DNA from: CAZVFH01 sp964626415
Lineage (GTDB): Bacteria > Patescibacteriota > UBA1384 > XYA2-FULL-43-10 > CAINNR01
DNA: 13,655 bases
Assembly: GCA_964626415.1 (NCBI GenBank)
Contig: CAZVFH010000023.1
Coordinates: 1 to 13,655 of the forward strand
Direction: 5' to 3'
The position numbers and the translations under genes were made by a program. Position 1 is the first letter of the stretch; each line of letters begins with the position of its first letter. Shown here in pieces: positions 7,819 to 13,633 of the stretch. Under the pieces are notes generated by a model. The model was not told the DNA's origin and did not search any database. It saw only the letters and a list, made by a program, of their open reading frames with translations.

Positions 7819-8820
7819 TTAAATTAATTTCTTCCAACTTGGAGGCATATTCTTCTCAACCTCAATGTTTTTAAATTTTTTAGGATTCTTTGGTCCAGCT
7901 AATAGCGACCACTCAACCATTTTTTTCACTCCTATTTTAAGATCAGTGGTTTTTTTAATCCCAAAAATTTTATTAGCTTTTGAATGATCTGAATAGGCGT
8001 GAGCTACCTCATTTCTTGCAAGCAAAAGTTCGATCTTAGGCTCAACACCCATGGAATCGGCAATGATATTAACTAAATCTAAAATTGAGTAGGGCTTGTC
8101 GGCGCCAATATTGAAAACTTCATTTTTGGCTTTTGGGATCTCAACAGCCCTAGCAATGTATGGTGCGATATCACCGATATAACTAAAAGCTCTGGTTTGC
8201 TTTCCGTTGCCGAAAATAGTCATCGGCTTATTTTTCATCAAATTATTAATAAAAATTCCCAAAACATTTCTATATGGATCGCCATGGTTTTGGCGTTCGC
8301 CGTAAACATTGTGGGGTCTAAAGATAGTGTAATTTAAACCGAACATCTCGTGCGCAGCTTTCAAATCAAGTTCAACGGCATATTTTGAGACACCGTATGG
8401 ATCTTCCGGCATCGGAACTAAAGACTCGATCATCGGAGTTTGATTTGTGCCGTAAACAGCGATACTTGAGGTAAAAACAAAATGTTGGACATTATGATTT
8501 ACCGCTCGGTTGATTAAATTGACTGAACCAACTAGATTATTTTCATAATTATATTTGCGGATGAAGTGCGATAATCCTTCGGCGGCATAGGCGGCTAAGT
8601 GATAAATATAGTCAATCTTATTTTCAGCAAAAATTTTATCCAGAATCTTTTCATTTGTAACCGAACCTTTATAAAATTTTGCTTTGGGATTAATATTCGA
8701 TTCAAACCCGCCGGAAAGATCATCTAGCACAATAACTTTGTGATTATTTGTAATTAAATTGTCAACTACATGCGATCCGATAAAGCCAGCTCCCCCAGTA
8801 ACCAGACTTGTTGATTTCAT
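7819..8820 (-). CDS. NAD-dependent sugar-nucleotide epimerase/dehydratase (extended SDR)
   Basis: A 333-residue extended short-chain dehydrogenase/reductase. The Rossmann motif TGGAGFIG is at residues 8-15, an acidic pair DD ends strand 2 (33-34), HLAA is at 74-77, the catalytic TSS at 117-119, and YGVSK (Y142, K146) completes the Ser-Tyr-Lys site. RPHNVYGERQ and FNIGADKPYSILDLV are the usual substrate-side elements of UDP-glucose 4-epimerase-like proteins. It should make or epimerise a UDP- or dTDP-hexose for the glycosyltransferases downstream; GalE, dTDP-glucose 4,6-dehydratase and UDP-GlcA-type activities cannot be separated by eye. An in-frame start 15 codons earlier exists, but the ATG at 8820 follows GGAGG closely and leads straight into strand 1, so it is preferred. 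First gene of the downstream operon, with a promoter candidate just upstream. Confidence 0.9.
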   Translation of the reverse strand: MKSTSLVTGGAGFIGSHVVDNLITNNHKVIVLDDLSGGFESNINPKAKFYKGSVTNEKILDKIFAENKIDYIYHLAAYAAEGLSHFIRKYNYENNLVGSVNLINRAVNHNVQHFVFTSSIAVYGTNQTPMIESLVPMPEDPYGVSKYAVELDLKAAHEMFGLNYTIFRPHNVYGERQNHGDPYRNVLGIFINNLMKNKPMTIFGNGKQTRAFSYIGDIAPYIARAVEIPKAKNEVFNIGADKPYSILDLVNIIADSMGVEPKIELLLARNEVAHAYSDHSKANKIFGIKKTTDLKIGVKKMVEWSLLAGPKNPKKFKNIEVEKNMPPSWKKLI

Positions 8821-8823
8821 AAT

Positions 8824-8828
8824 CCTCC
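8824..8828 (-). promoter_or_regulatory. Strong Shine-Dalgarno that decides the epimerase start
   Basis: The minus strand reads ttGGAGGattATG, one of the clearest ribosome sites in the window. It selects the ATG at 8820 over the in-frame start at 8865, whose extra residues (MRRRFLCLILRYWRI) precede the Rossmann fold. Spacing is short (3-4 nt) but acceptable. Confidence 0.6.
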
Positions 8829-8878
8829 AATATCTTAATATTAGACATAAAAATCTGCGTCGCAAAAACTACATTCCC

Positions 8879-8907
8879 ATGCTAGCAAAAAGCCCTTAAA
8901 TTTTCAA
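8879..8907 (-). promoter_or_regulatory. Candidate sigma70-type promoter for the epimerase operon
   Basis: On the minus strand, TTGAAA (8907-8902) and TAGCAT (8884-8879) are separated by 17 bases, and TGC directly before the second hexamer gives an extended -10. It lies in the 147-bp gap at 8821-8967, the longest gene-free stretch in the glycan block, and would give a ~50-nt leader ahead of the epimerase. The -35 matches TTGACA at 5 of 6 positions and the -10 matches TATAAT at 4 of 6. In DNA this AT-rich such matches arise by chance, so confidence is limited. Confidence 0.4.
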
Positions 8908-8967
8908 CCACAAAATACTATTGATTCTTTAAAACATTTTTCTATAATTGGCTTAATGTCTTGGTTT

Positions 8968-9708
8968 TCATATTTTCTTCGCTTTAATGTAATACCTGGT
9001 TGGAAATTTTGTTTTTTCAAATCCCATGGAAATTCTTTTATACATTTTTTTTGAAGTTTCATATTTACTGTGAAGAACATGCTTGTAAAAATAAAGATAC
9101 AAGAGATCGATATCCCACCAAAGATTTCCTATTCGTAAAATCTCAACAAATTCAAACCCTGAAGAGTAAAAAATTTCTTTTAATTCTTTTAGCCGATAAT
9201 GACGATGTCCAAAAAACCATGCCGGATCGAGAAAGTTAAATGGGTGTGATGACATAGTGCTAACAATAATATTTCCACTTTTTTTTAAAACTTTTTGGAA
9301 AAATTTGAGCGCTTTTGTTTCGCCATTTTTCGGCAAATGCTCAATTACATCAAGAAAGATTACAGAATCAAATTCACCTAAATGCTTCTTGATAAAAGTA
9401 GAATTTTCAGACATTAACTGACATTCCTCAAACTTAAATTTAGAGAAATTATTCTTCGCAACCAAAAGGGCATCTTTATTCTCATCAATTCCGGTTAAAT
9501 TTGTTTCGACCTTTTTTTCAATCAGCCCTTTTTCCAATGGTCCCGTCCAACACCCGGCATCCAAAACTTTTTTATTCTTAAAATCATCGATAAAGTGATC
9601 TATGACAAATTGATGTTGGTAATTGGCAATAATTTTTTCATCATTTATTGCGCTAAATTCCATACTCCCGTTGTACTTCAACGCACGACTAATAAATCCA
9701 AATTTCAT
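8968..9708 (-). CDS. Class I SAM-dependent methyltransferase
   Basis: A 246-residue methyltransferase with motif I VLDAGCWTG (D50 to G55), the acidic strand end GIDENKDA (D75), FDSVIFLDVIEHL, and an SGNIIVSTMSSHPF strand. FFGHRHYRLKELKEIFYSSGFE near residue 170 is the usual helix and strand following the motif IV region in ubiE/glycan-type enzymes. A tryptophan- and tyrosine-rich stretch (NLWWDIDLLYLYFY) follows and may contact membrane or lipid. It ends with TGA, which argues against a TGA-recoded genetic code. It starts 39 nt after the GT4 gene, without a clear Shine-Dalgarno, and is followed by the largest intergenic gap, so it is probably the last gene of the upstream transcription unit. 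The acceptor is unknown; a sugar or lipid-linked glycan is likely from context. Confidence 0.85.
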   Translation of the reverse strand: MKFGFISRALKYNGSMEFSAINDEKIIANYQHQFVIDHFIDDFKNKKVLDAGCWTGPLEKGLIEKKVETNLTGIDENKDALLVAKNNFSKFKFEECQLMSENSTFIKKHLGEFDSVIFLDVIEHLPKNGETKALKFFQKVLKKSGNIIVSTMSSHPFNFLDPAWFFGHRHYRLKELKEIFYSSGFEFVEILRIGNLWWDIDLLYLYFYKHVLHSKYETSKKMYKRISMGFEKTKFPTRYYIKAKKI

Positions 9709-9747
9709 TTTTTATTATTTAAATATTTTGCTTGCGAAAAATTATGA

Positions 9748-10911
9748 TTAATGATCTTCTCTGACTCTGAAATATACTCTAGCATATTTTGACGCTGTAG
9801 CCAACGGTGAACGACTCCTGGCAATTTCCGAAATGTCCTTTTCAATCTTGGCAATTATCTTTGGATTTTTTACCGCATATTCAAAGGCATTGCTCCATTT
9901 TGAATTTGAAACTAAAATTCCGGTTTTTCCATCTTGCACTTCTTCTCTCAAATTCCCAACATTAGAGGCAAGCGGACAGCGACAGTAGCTGTAAGACCAA
10001 TACAACGGCCCTGATGCTGCAATCGAAATTTTCGCCGGCAAAATCACGGCGTAAGCGTTGTTGTAAAGTTCGTCCTGTTGTTTCTGATTAATAAATCCAA
10101 CATACTTAACCTTATCGCTAAGATTTTTGCCTTCAATCATTTGTAATATTTCATCCCGAGATTTTTCCTGACCCTTTATTACTCCACCTGCCATAACGAA
10201 TTTAAATTTGCTTTTAGGGTGTTTTGAAATATAATCACTAAATCCGTCCAAGACATAGCCCAACCCTTTCCTTCTAACCATATAACCAAAATAAAAGAAG
10301 TAATCTCCGAATTTCCGCGGGAGAATTTTACTTACCGGAACTGCCGTTTCAACAACTTTAACTTTTTTGCCATTTGCGCCATAATCTGAGATTAAAATTT
10401 TTCGCATTATTTTTGTATGAACAACTATTTGATTAGCAGATTTTACAATTATTCGATAAATGAAGGAAAACACCAGTTTGAATAAATATGGTTTAGAAAC
10501 AATGGGATTAGCGCTAAAAAGACCAATAAACTCTTTATTGATTTGCCCCAAAGGTACAACCGAATGAACAGTTACCACTACCTGATAATGAGAAACTCTT
10601 AACCACCAGATCAAAAATGGAAAAATAATAGCTGTCGGCAACCCACCATACATTCCAAGTTCGTGCTGCAGATGCACAACATCAGGCCTATCTTTTTTTA
10701 GTTCTTTAAAAATCTGTGCCGCAAATTTTATCCCTTTATTCCAAACAATTTTTATTTTGCCACAATTTTTGATTTTTAAATTTTCTGGATTTTCATCGGC
10801 ATAGATTATAAGTTCAACATCTTTTTCAGTACTCAACTTTTCAGTCAAAATTTGTGAATAATGACCCGAGGGCAACATTGTCGAAACAAATACAACTTTT
10901 ATTTTTGACAT
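9748..10911 (-). CDS. GT4-family (GT-B fold) glycosyltransferase with degenerate EX7E site
   Basis: A 387-residue GT-B protein. N-terminal domain: KIKVVFVSTMLPSGHYSQ, then DVVHLQHELGMYGG (77-90) and VVVTVHSVVP (111-120), the acceptor-side strands and loops of GT4 enzymes. Linker and donor domain: VHTKIMRKIL, FFYFGYMVRRKGLGYVLDGF (205-224), FVMAGG, and KVKYVGFINQKQQDELY. Where most GT4 enzymes carry E-x7-E, this one reads AASGPLYWSYSYCRCPLAS, so both glutamates are replaced (about A298 and S306). The SGPL form occurs in some GT4 branches, so it may still be active or may bind the donor differently. The start ATG overlaps the stop of the upstream membrane protein gene by 13 nt (10899-10911), implying coupled translation. 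Probably a cytoplasmic transferase acting on a lipid-linked glycan. Confidence 0.85.
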   Translation of the reverse strand: MSKIKVVFVSTMLPSGHYSQILTEKLSTEKDVELIIYADENPENLKIKNCGKIKIVWNKGIKFAAQIFKELKKDRPDVVHLQHELGMYGGLPTAIIFPFLIWWLRVSHYQVVVTVHSVVPLGQINKEFIGLFSANPIVSKPYLFKLVFSFIYRIIVKSANQIVVHTKIMRKILISDYGANGKKVKVVETAVPVSKILPRKFGDYFFYFGYMVRRKGLGYVLDGFSDYISKHPKSKFKFVMAGGVIKGQEKSRDEILQMIEGKNLSDKVKYVGFINQKQQDELYNNAYAVILPAKISIAASGPLYWSYSYCRCPLASNVGNLREEVQDGKTGILVSNSKWSNAFEYAVKNPKIIAKIEKDISEIARSRSPLATASKYARVYFRVREDH

Positions 10912-11342
10912 TTTGGAAAATTAAATTTTTTGTGACTAAAATTATGATACATCCGAAAAACTATAAAGTAAGTTGGCCAGACAGCGCCATTATAAAGAGT
11001 ATCATATAAAAGATGAAGAAAATTAGCCAAAGCAAAAGAGTAAAAAACCCAAGCAATTTGTGGCCAAATTAATCCGCAGACAACAAGAATTGCAACATAT
11101 TCAAATCCATGTAAAAAGACATAAACTTTGCCGGCATCATCAAAAAATTCACCTTTAAAAAATTCTCTGGTATTCAACTCGCGAAATTTTTTGTGAATAA
11201 AGTAATCAATCAAATGATCGCCATCAATAAAAAACCCACCGAGAAGCGCCAGCGGAATTGCCCAATAATTGTCAAAAAGATAGCCAACAATGATGCCGAC
11301 CAAAAGTGAAAGTGAAAAATGAATTGTTTCGTCTTTTAGCAT
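10899..11342 (-). CDS. Small membrane protein with putative metal site (DUF457/YdjM-like)
   Basis: A 147-residue protein with three or four hydrophobic segments, at about residues 8-22, 26-40, 82-102 and possibly 103-131. Histidine and aspartate pairs lie at the membrane edges: FIDGDHLIDYFIH (D40, D42, H43, D46, H50), FLHGFE (H78), FLHLLYDTLY (H110, D114) and MYHNFSH (H133, H137). GxxxxDxDH at the end of an early helix, followed by a helix-borne His and later His/Asp, resembles the DUF457/YdjM group of membrane-bound putative metal-dependent hydrolases. The match is by motif only. The frame is open to an ATG at 11504, but that extension runs through a palindromic repeat and the radical SAM gene, so the ATG at 11342 is preferred, although no Shine-Dalgarno precedes it. 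It might hydrolyse a phospholipid or lipid-linked intermediate (speculative). Confidence 0.6.
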   Translation of the reverse strand: MLKDETIHFSLSLLVGIIVGYLFDNYWAIPLALLGGFFIDGDHLIDYFIHKKFRELNTREFFKGEFFDDAGKVYVFLHGFEYVAILVVCGLIWPQIAWVFYSFALANFLHLLYDTLYNGAVWPTYFIVFRMYHNFSHKKFNFPKCQK

Positions 11343-11359
11343 CTTGAGTAATTTAAGTG

Positions 11360-11385
11360 ACTTAAGCAACTTAAGTTGCTTAAGT
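11360..11385 (-). repeat. Perfect 26-bp palindrome / RNA hairpin at the radical SAM stop codon
   Basis: Bases 11360-11385 equal their own reverse complement: three cttaag hexamers joined by caa and ttg, with outer a and t. As minus-strand RNA this folds into an 11-bp stem with a UUAA loop. The radical SAM TAA (11380-11382) lies inside it, and the next gene starts 18 bases after it. No U-run follows, so it is not a standard terminator. It may stabilise the mRNA end, attenuate the next gene or bind a dimeric protein. Confidence 0.75.
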
Positions 11386-13020
11386 TTTCGAGGAGAAATC
11401 AACCAAATGCCCAAACAACTTTCCGGCGGCACGAAAAAGAAATTTAATGTCATTGACGCTACGAATGCCGATAATTTTCCGCCAGATAAATTTCGGTGAA
11501 ACAAAAGATTTATACAAACCTTGCGCTAACTCTTTGATATCTTTTTCCGAAAGATCCGATTTCATCACTACAGTTCGTTGATCAAAGTCATCCCAATTTT
11601 CTGTTGTCAGCCAGCCATTTTTTTGACATTCACGAAAAAGCGGCGTTCCGGGATAAGGAATAACAATCGTTGCTTGCAAAGTGTCAACATAACCCTTGTC
11701 AAATAATTTTTTTGACAGCGCAATTGTTCTTTTCGCGTCTTCAAGAGTTTCCCAAGGATAGCCCATCATTGTTGTTATGTGCGGATCGAGTCCGGCTTTT
11801 TTTGCCATCGCCAGCCCTTTTTCGATTTCAGCAACTTTGAGATTTTTATTAATTCTGTTGAGTGTATTTTGATTTGCCGATTCCAAACCGTAAAGAATAA
11901 AACGAAAACCGGCCTTCCTCATTAAATTATATTCATCCTGATTTAACGACTTTAGCCGCATATTGCAGTCGAGGCGGATTTTGTTATTGTAGCCGCGCTT
12001 TATCATTCCGTCGCAAAATTCTTTTAACCATGGGCCAATCGGAAATGAGCCGGCATCATCCATAATTTCCTTGACTTTATATTTTTCGATCAAAATTCCG
12101 ATTTCGTCGAGCATCCTTTTTACGGAATGTTTGCGATAGTCCTTGCCGGGATAAAGAGTTGTCCATGAGCAAAATGTGCACTTTCCCCACCAACAATCGC
12201 GAGCGGAAAAAGTATATGTTCCCGGCGTAACTTTATAATTTCCATTTTTAAAAGCGTATAATTTCCATTTGGTCAGATCTCGGTCAATCATCGGCAATTC
12301 ATCAAGGATATGATTGAGTTCAAAATGGCCAGTATTATGAATAGGAAAATTCGAATATCGAATATCGAATATCGAATCAGAAGCACTTTTCGGATTTGTT
12401 TCGAATTTCGGATTTCGGATTTGTTTCGAATTTCGGATTTCGGATTTCGAGTTTTCCGGTTTTCTGTAATAAATTCCTGCCTCCAACTTCTCTTTATGAT
12501 TATAGGAGTTTGCAATATTTAGAACTAAAAAATCCCAATCGCCGCCGGTAGCGACAACATCAACTTGAGAGCTTTCCATTGATTCTTCCGGCATTGCAGT
12601 TACATGATCGCCGACCAAAACAATTTTCAATTTCCAATTTTCAATTTTCAAACTTTCTTTTTTTAACAGGTTAATTAATTTCCAGTGGCGCTTGACAACC
12701 GGAGTTTTGGTCTCAAAAACGATCAAATTTGGTTTGAATTTTTTCAGGCGCGAAAGCCACTCATCCTGTGAAAGTTCTTCGGCAATTCCGTCATCCCACA
12801 TTACATCATAACCTTGAGACGAAAGAAGTGTCGCGGCATAAGCCGGCACCATAGGATAGATATAAGTCGGATTCTTAAACCACTGAAACTGACGATTTTG
12901 CCCTAAACACGGCGTCCCCTTTTCGTCTGGCATTGGGGGATAAGAGATAGCGATACGAAAGCGACGATTTTTTTCTCGCTCCACCTTGGTTGGTTGGATT
13001 ATATGTTTTATCTTTTCCAT
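11380..13020 (-). CDS. B12-binding-type radical SAM protein
   Basis: A 546-residue protein with a Rossmann-like N-terminal domain (RIAISYPPMP ... YPMVPAYAATLLSSQGYDVMWDD ... IVLVGDHVTAMPEES) typical of cobalamin-binding radical SAM proteins; the DxHxxG cobalamin-ligand motif is absent, as in many of them. The radical SAM core starts at SARDCWWGKCTFCSW: C276, C281 and C284 form CX4CX2C, one residue longer than the usual CX3CX2C, with the CWWGKCTFC form seen in several B12-type subfamilies. Later elements are EIMDDAGSFPIGPW, YGLESANQNTLNRI, TTMMGYPWET and VIPYPGTPLF. Two repeat-derived stretches are inserted in frame, at about residues 123-133 and 186-224, the second exactly between the two domains. 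It is the first gene of the upstream glycan block; methylation, C-C coupling or sugar rearrangement are all possible. The substrate is unknown. Confidence 0.88.
   Translation of the reverse strand: MEKIKHIIQPTKVEREKNRRFRIAISYPPMPDEKGTPCLGQNRQFQWFKNPTYIYPMVPAYAATLLSSQGYDVMWDDGIAEELSQDEWLSRLKKFKPNLIVFETKTPVVKRHWKLINLLKKESLKIENWKLKIVLVGDHVTAMPEESMESSQVDVVATGGDWDFLVLNIANSYNHKEKLEAGIYYRKPENSKSEIRNSKQIRNPKFETNPKSASDSIFDIRYSNFPIHNTGHFELNHILDELPMIDRDLTKWKLYAFKNGNYKVTPGTYTFSARDCWWGKCTFCSWTTLYPGKDYRKHSVKRMLDEIGILIEKYKVKEIMDDAGSFPIGPWLKEFCDGMIKRGYNNKIRLDCNMRLKSLNQDEYNLMRKAGFRFILYGLESANQNTLNRINKNLKVAEIEKGLAMAKKAGLDPHITTMMGYPWETLEDAKRTIALSKKLFDKGYVDTLQATIVIPYPGTPLFRECQKNGWLTTENWDDFDQRTVVMKSDLSEKDIKELAQGLYKSFVSPKFIWRKIIGIRSVNDIKFLFRAAGKLFGHLVDFSSKT
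12349..12451. repeat. Simple-repeat insertion inside the radical SAM gene (IRN-type repeats)
   Basis: Two repeat types lie side by side. At 12354-12374 the 7-mer aatatcg occurs three times in tandem. At 12391-12440 a 25-bp unit built of cggattt, gtttcgaa and ttcggattt occurs twice without mismatch, followed by a partial copy to 12451. On the minus strand they encode SEIRNSKQIRNPKFE and SIFDIRYSNF. Because 25 is not a multiple of three, the two copies are read in different frames, yet the gene stays open; the complementary strand is open here too. The segment falls between the B12-like and radical SAM domains, where a linker can absorb it. Confidence 0.85.
12623..12652. repeat. Short 14-bp tandem repeat (KIENWKL-type) inside the radical SAM gene
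   Basis: Two near-identical 14-base units (aattttcaatttcc and aattttcaattttc) lie in tandem. On the minus strand they read in frame as LKIENWKLKI, inserted between a helix (LINLLKKES) and the strand IVLVGDH of the N-terminal domain. The composition differs from the flanking codons and resembles dispersed intergenic repeats rather than a conserved part of the fold. Confidence 0.6.
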
Positions 13021-13037
13021 TATTTCTCTATTACTTA

Positions 13038-13080
13038 CGAAATTACAAATTCGGACAAAAGTACAAAATTACAAAAAATA
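13038..13080. repeat. Left inverted-repeat arm of the GxxExxY cassette
   Basis: This 43-base arm starts cgaaattacaaa and ends tacaaaattacaaaaaata. Aligned with the reverse complement of 13501-13542 it shows four mismatches and one single-base gap. A further partial copy of the acaaaattacaaaa core sits inward at 13093-13107. It lies in the 89-bp gap between the GxxExxY stop and the radical SAM start. Confidence 0.8.
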
Positions 13081-13109
13081 CTCTACTAAACTTACAAAAT
13101 TACAAAAGA

Positions 13110-13487
13110 TTACTCGATATTTAGCACTCGTCTAAAATGCGCCCCCGATGTTGTAAAATTAACCAAAATGCCTAATAATAATTTTTTGGATTTGATATAC
13201 GAATAAATTTGTTCAATATCTCGGCGGTAAAAATGGTCGCCAACTTTTATCTCTAAAACTATTTTGTCCTCTATTAAAAAGTCAAAATAGCATTTACTGA
13301 TAACTTTTTTGTTAAAAGTTATAGGAGCATAAAACTGACTTTCAAAATATATATTTTTCTGTCTGAAAATTTCTTCTAACGCTTTTTGATATGTTTTTTC
13401 TCGATGACCTGGACCAATTTGATTAAAGACCTCAAAACAGCAACCAACAATATCGTAACTTTCTTTTTTGTAGACAACTTTTTCCAT
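13110..13487 (-). CDS. GxxExxY protein, PD-(D/E)XK nuclease-like
   Basis: A 125-residue protein of the GxxExxY family, matching its usual length. The naming motif is G27-H-R-E30-K-T-Y33 in FNQIGPGHREKTYQKALE. It is followed by the strand pattern ISKCYFDFLIEDKIVLEIKV, where D69, E79 and K81 form a D...ExK site like that of PD-(D/E)XK nucleases, and by the helix IEQIYSYIKSKKLLLGILVNF and the C-terminal FRRVLNI. The family's cellular role is not established. I prefer the ATG at 13487; the frame extends 34 codons further to 13589, but that extension is repeat-encoded (EITKTDKITKLQKY). No strong Shine-Dalgarno is visible. The gene lies between inverted-repeat arms and has no evident link to glycan synthesis, so it looks like an inserted cassette. 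Confidence 0.85.
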   Translation of the reverse strand: MEKVVYKKESYDIVGCCFEVFNQIGPGHREKTYQKALEEIFRQKNIYFESQFYAPITFNKKVISKCYFDFLIEDKIVLEIKVGDHFYRRDIEQIYSYIKSKKLLLGILVNFTTSGAHFRRVLNIE

Positions 13488-13500
13488 TTTCAGGTCTGAA

Positions 13501-13542
13501 TATTTTTGTAATTTTGTAATTTTGTCTGTTTTTGTAATTTCG
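13501..13542. repeat. Right inverted-repeat arm of the GxxExxY cassette
   Basis: This 42-base arm begins tatttttgtaattttgtaat and ends ttttgtaatttcg. It is the inverted partner of 13038-13080 on the other side of the GxxExxY gene, 13 bp upstream of the preferred ATG. It contains tandem copies of the 9-mer ttttgtaat. Confidence 0.8.
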
Positions 13543-13633
13543 CGAGTAGCGCCAGTTGACATCGCTAATAAAATGTGATATAAAAACAAGTGTCTGCTAA
13601 CCTAAATTCACCCCCCAAATGCAATTTTTTGGC

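Noticed and set aside
7817..7837. TTG start for the GT2 gene
   Set aside because: No Shine-Dalgarno precedes it. ATG codons at 7816 and 7810 fit the domain start and the two-base coupling to the epimerase stop.
8821..8865. 15-codon N-terminal extension of the epimerase
   Set aside because: A GGAGG site and the Rossmann strand both point to the ATG at 8820; the extension is basic and atypical.
11343..11504. 54-codon N-terminal extension of the small membrane protein (KLKQLKLLKSLKLLK)
   Set aside because: The leucine/lysine heptads come from the palindromic repeat, and the rest overlaps the radical SAM gene in another frame.
12310..12522. Plus-strand 70-codon open frame opposite the radical SAM gene
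   Set aside because: It is open only because the repeats lack stops on both strands. It has no ribosome site and lies inside a well-supported gene.
13021..13109. CRISPR-like array of acaaaattacaaaa repeats
   Set aside because: Repeats are too short, with no regular unique spacers; better explained as an inverted-repeat arm plus a partial copy.
13488..13589. 34-codon N-terminal extension of the GxxExxY protein
   Set aside because: It is encoded largely by the right inverted-repeat arm (EITKTDKITKLQKY), and the family domain begins at the later ATG.
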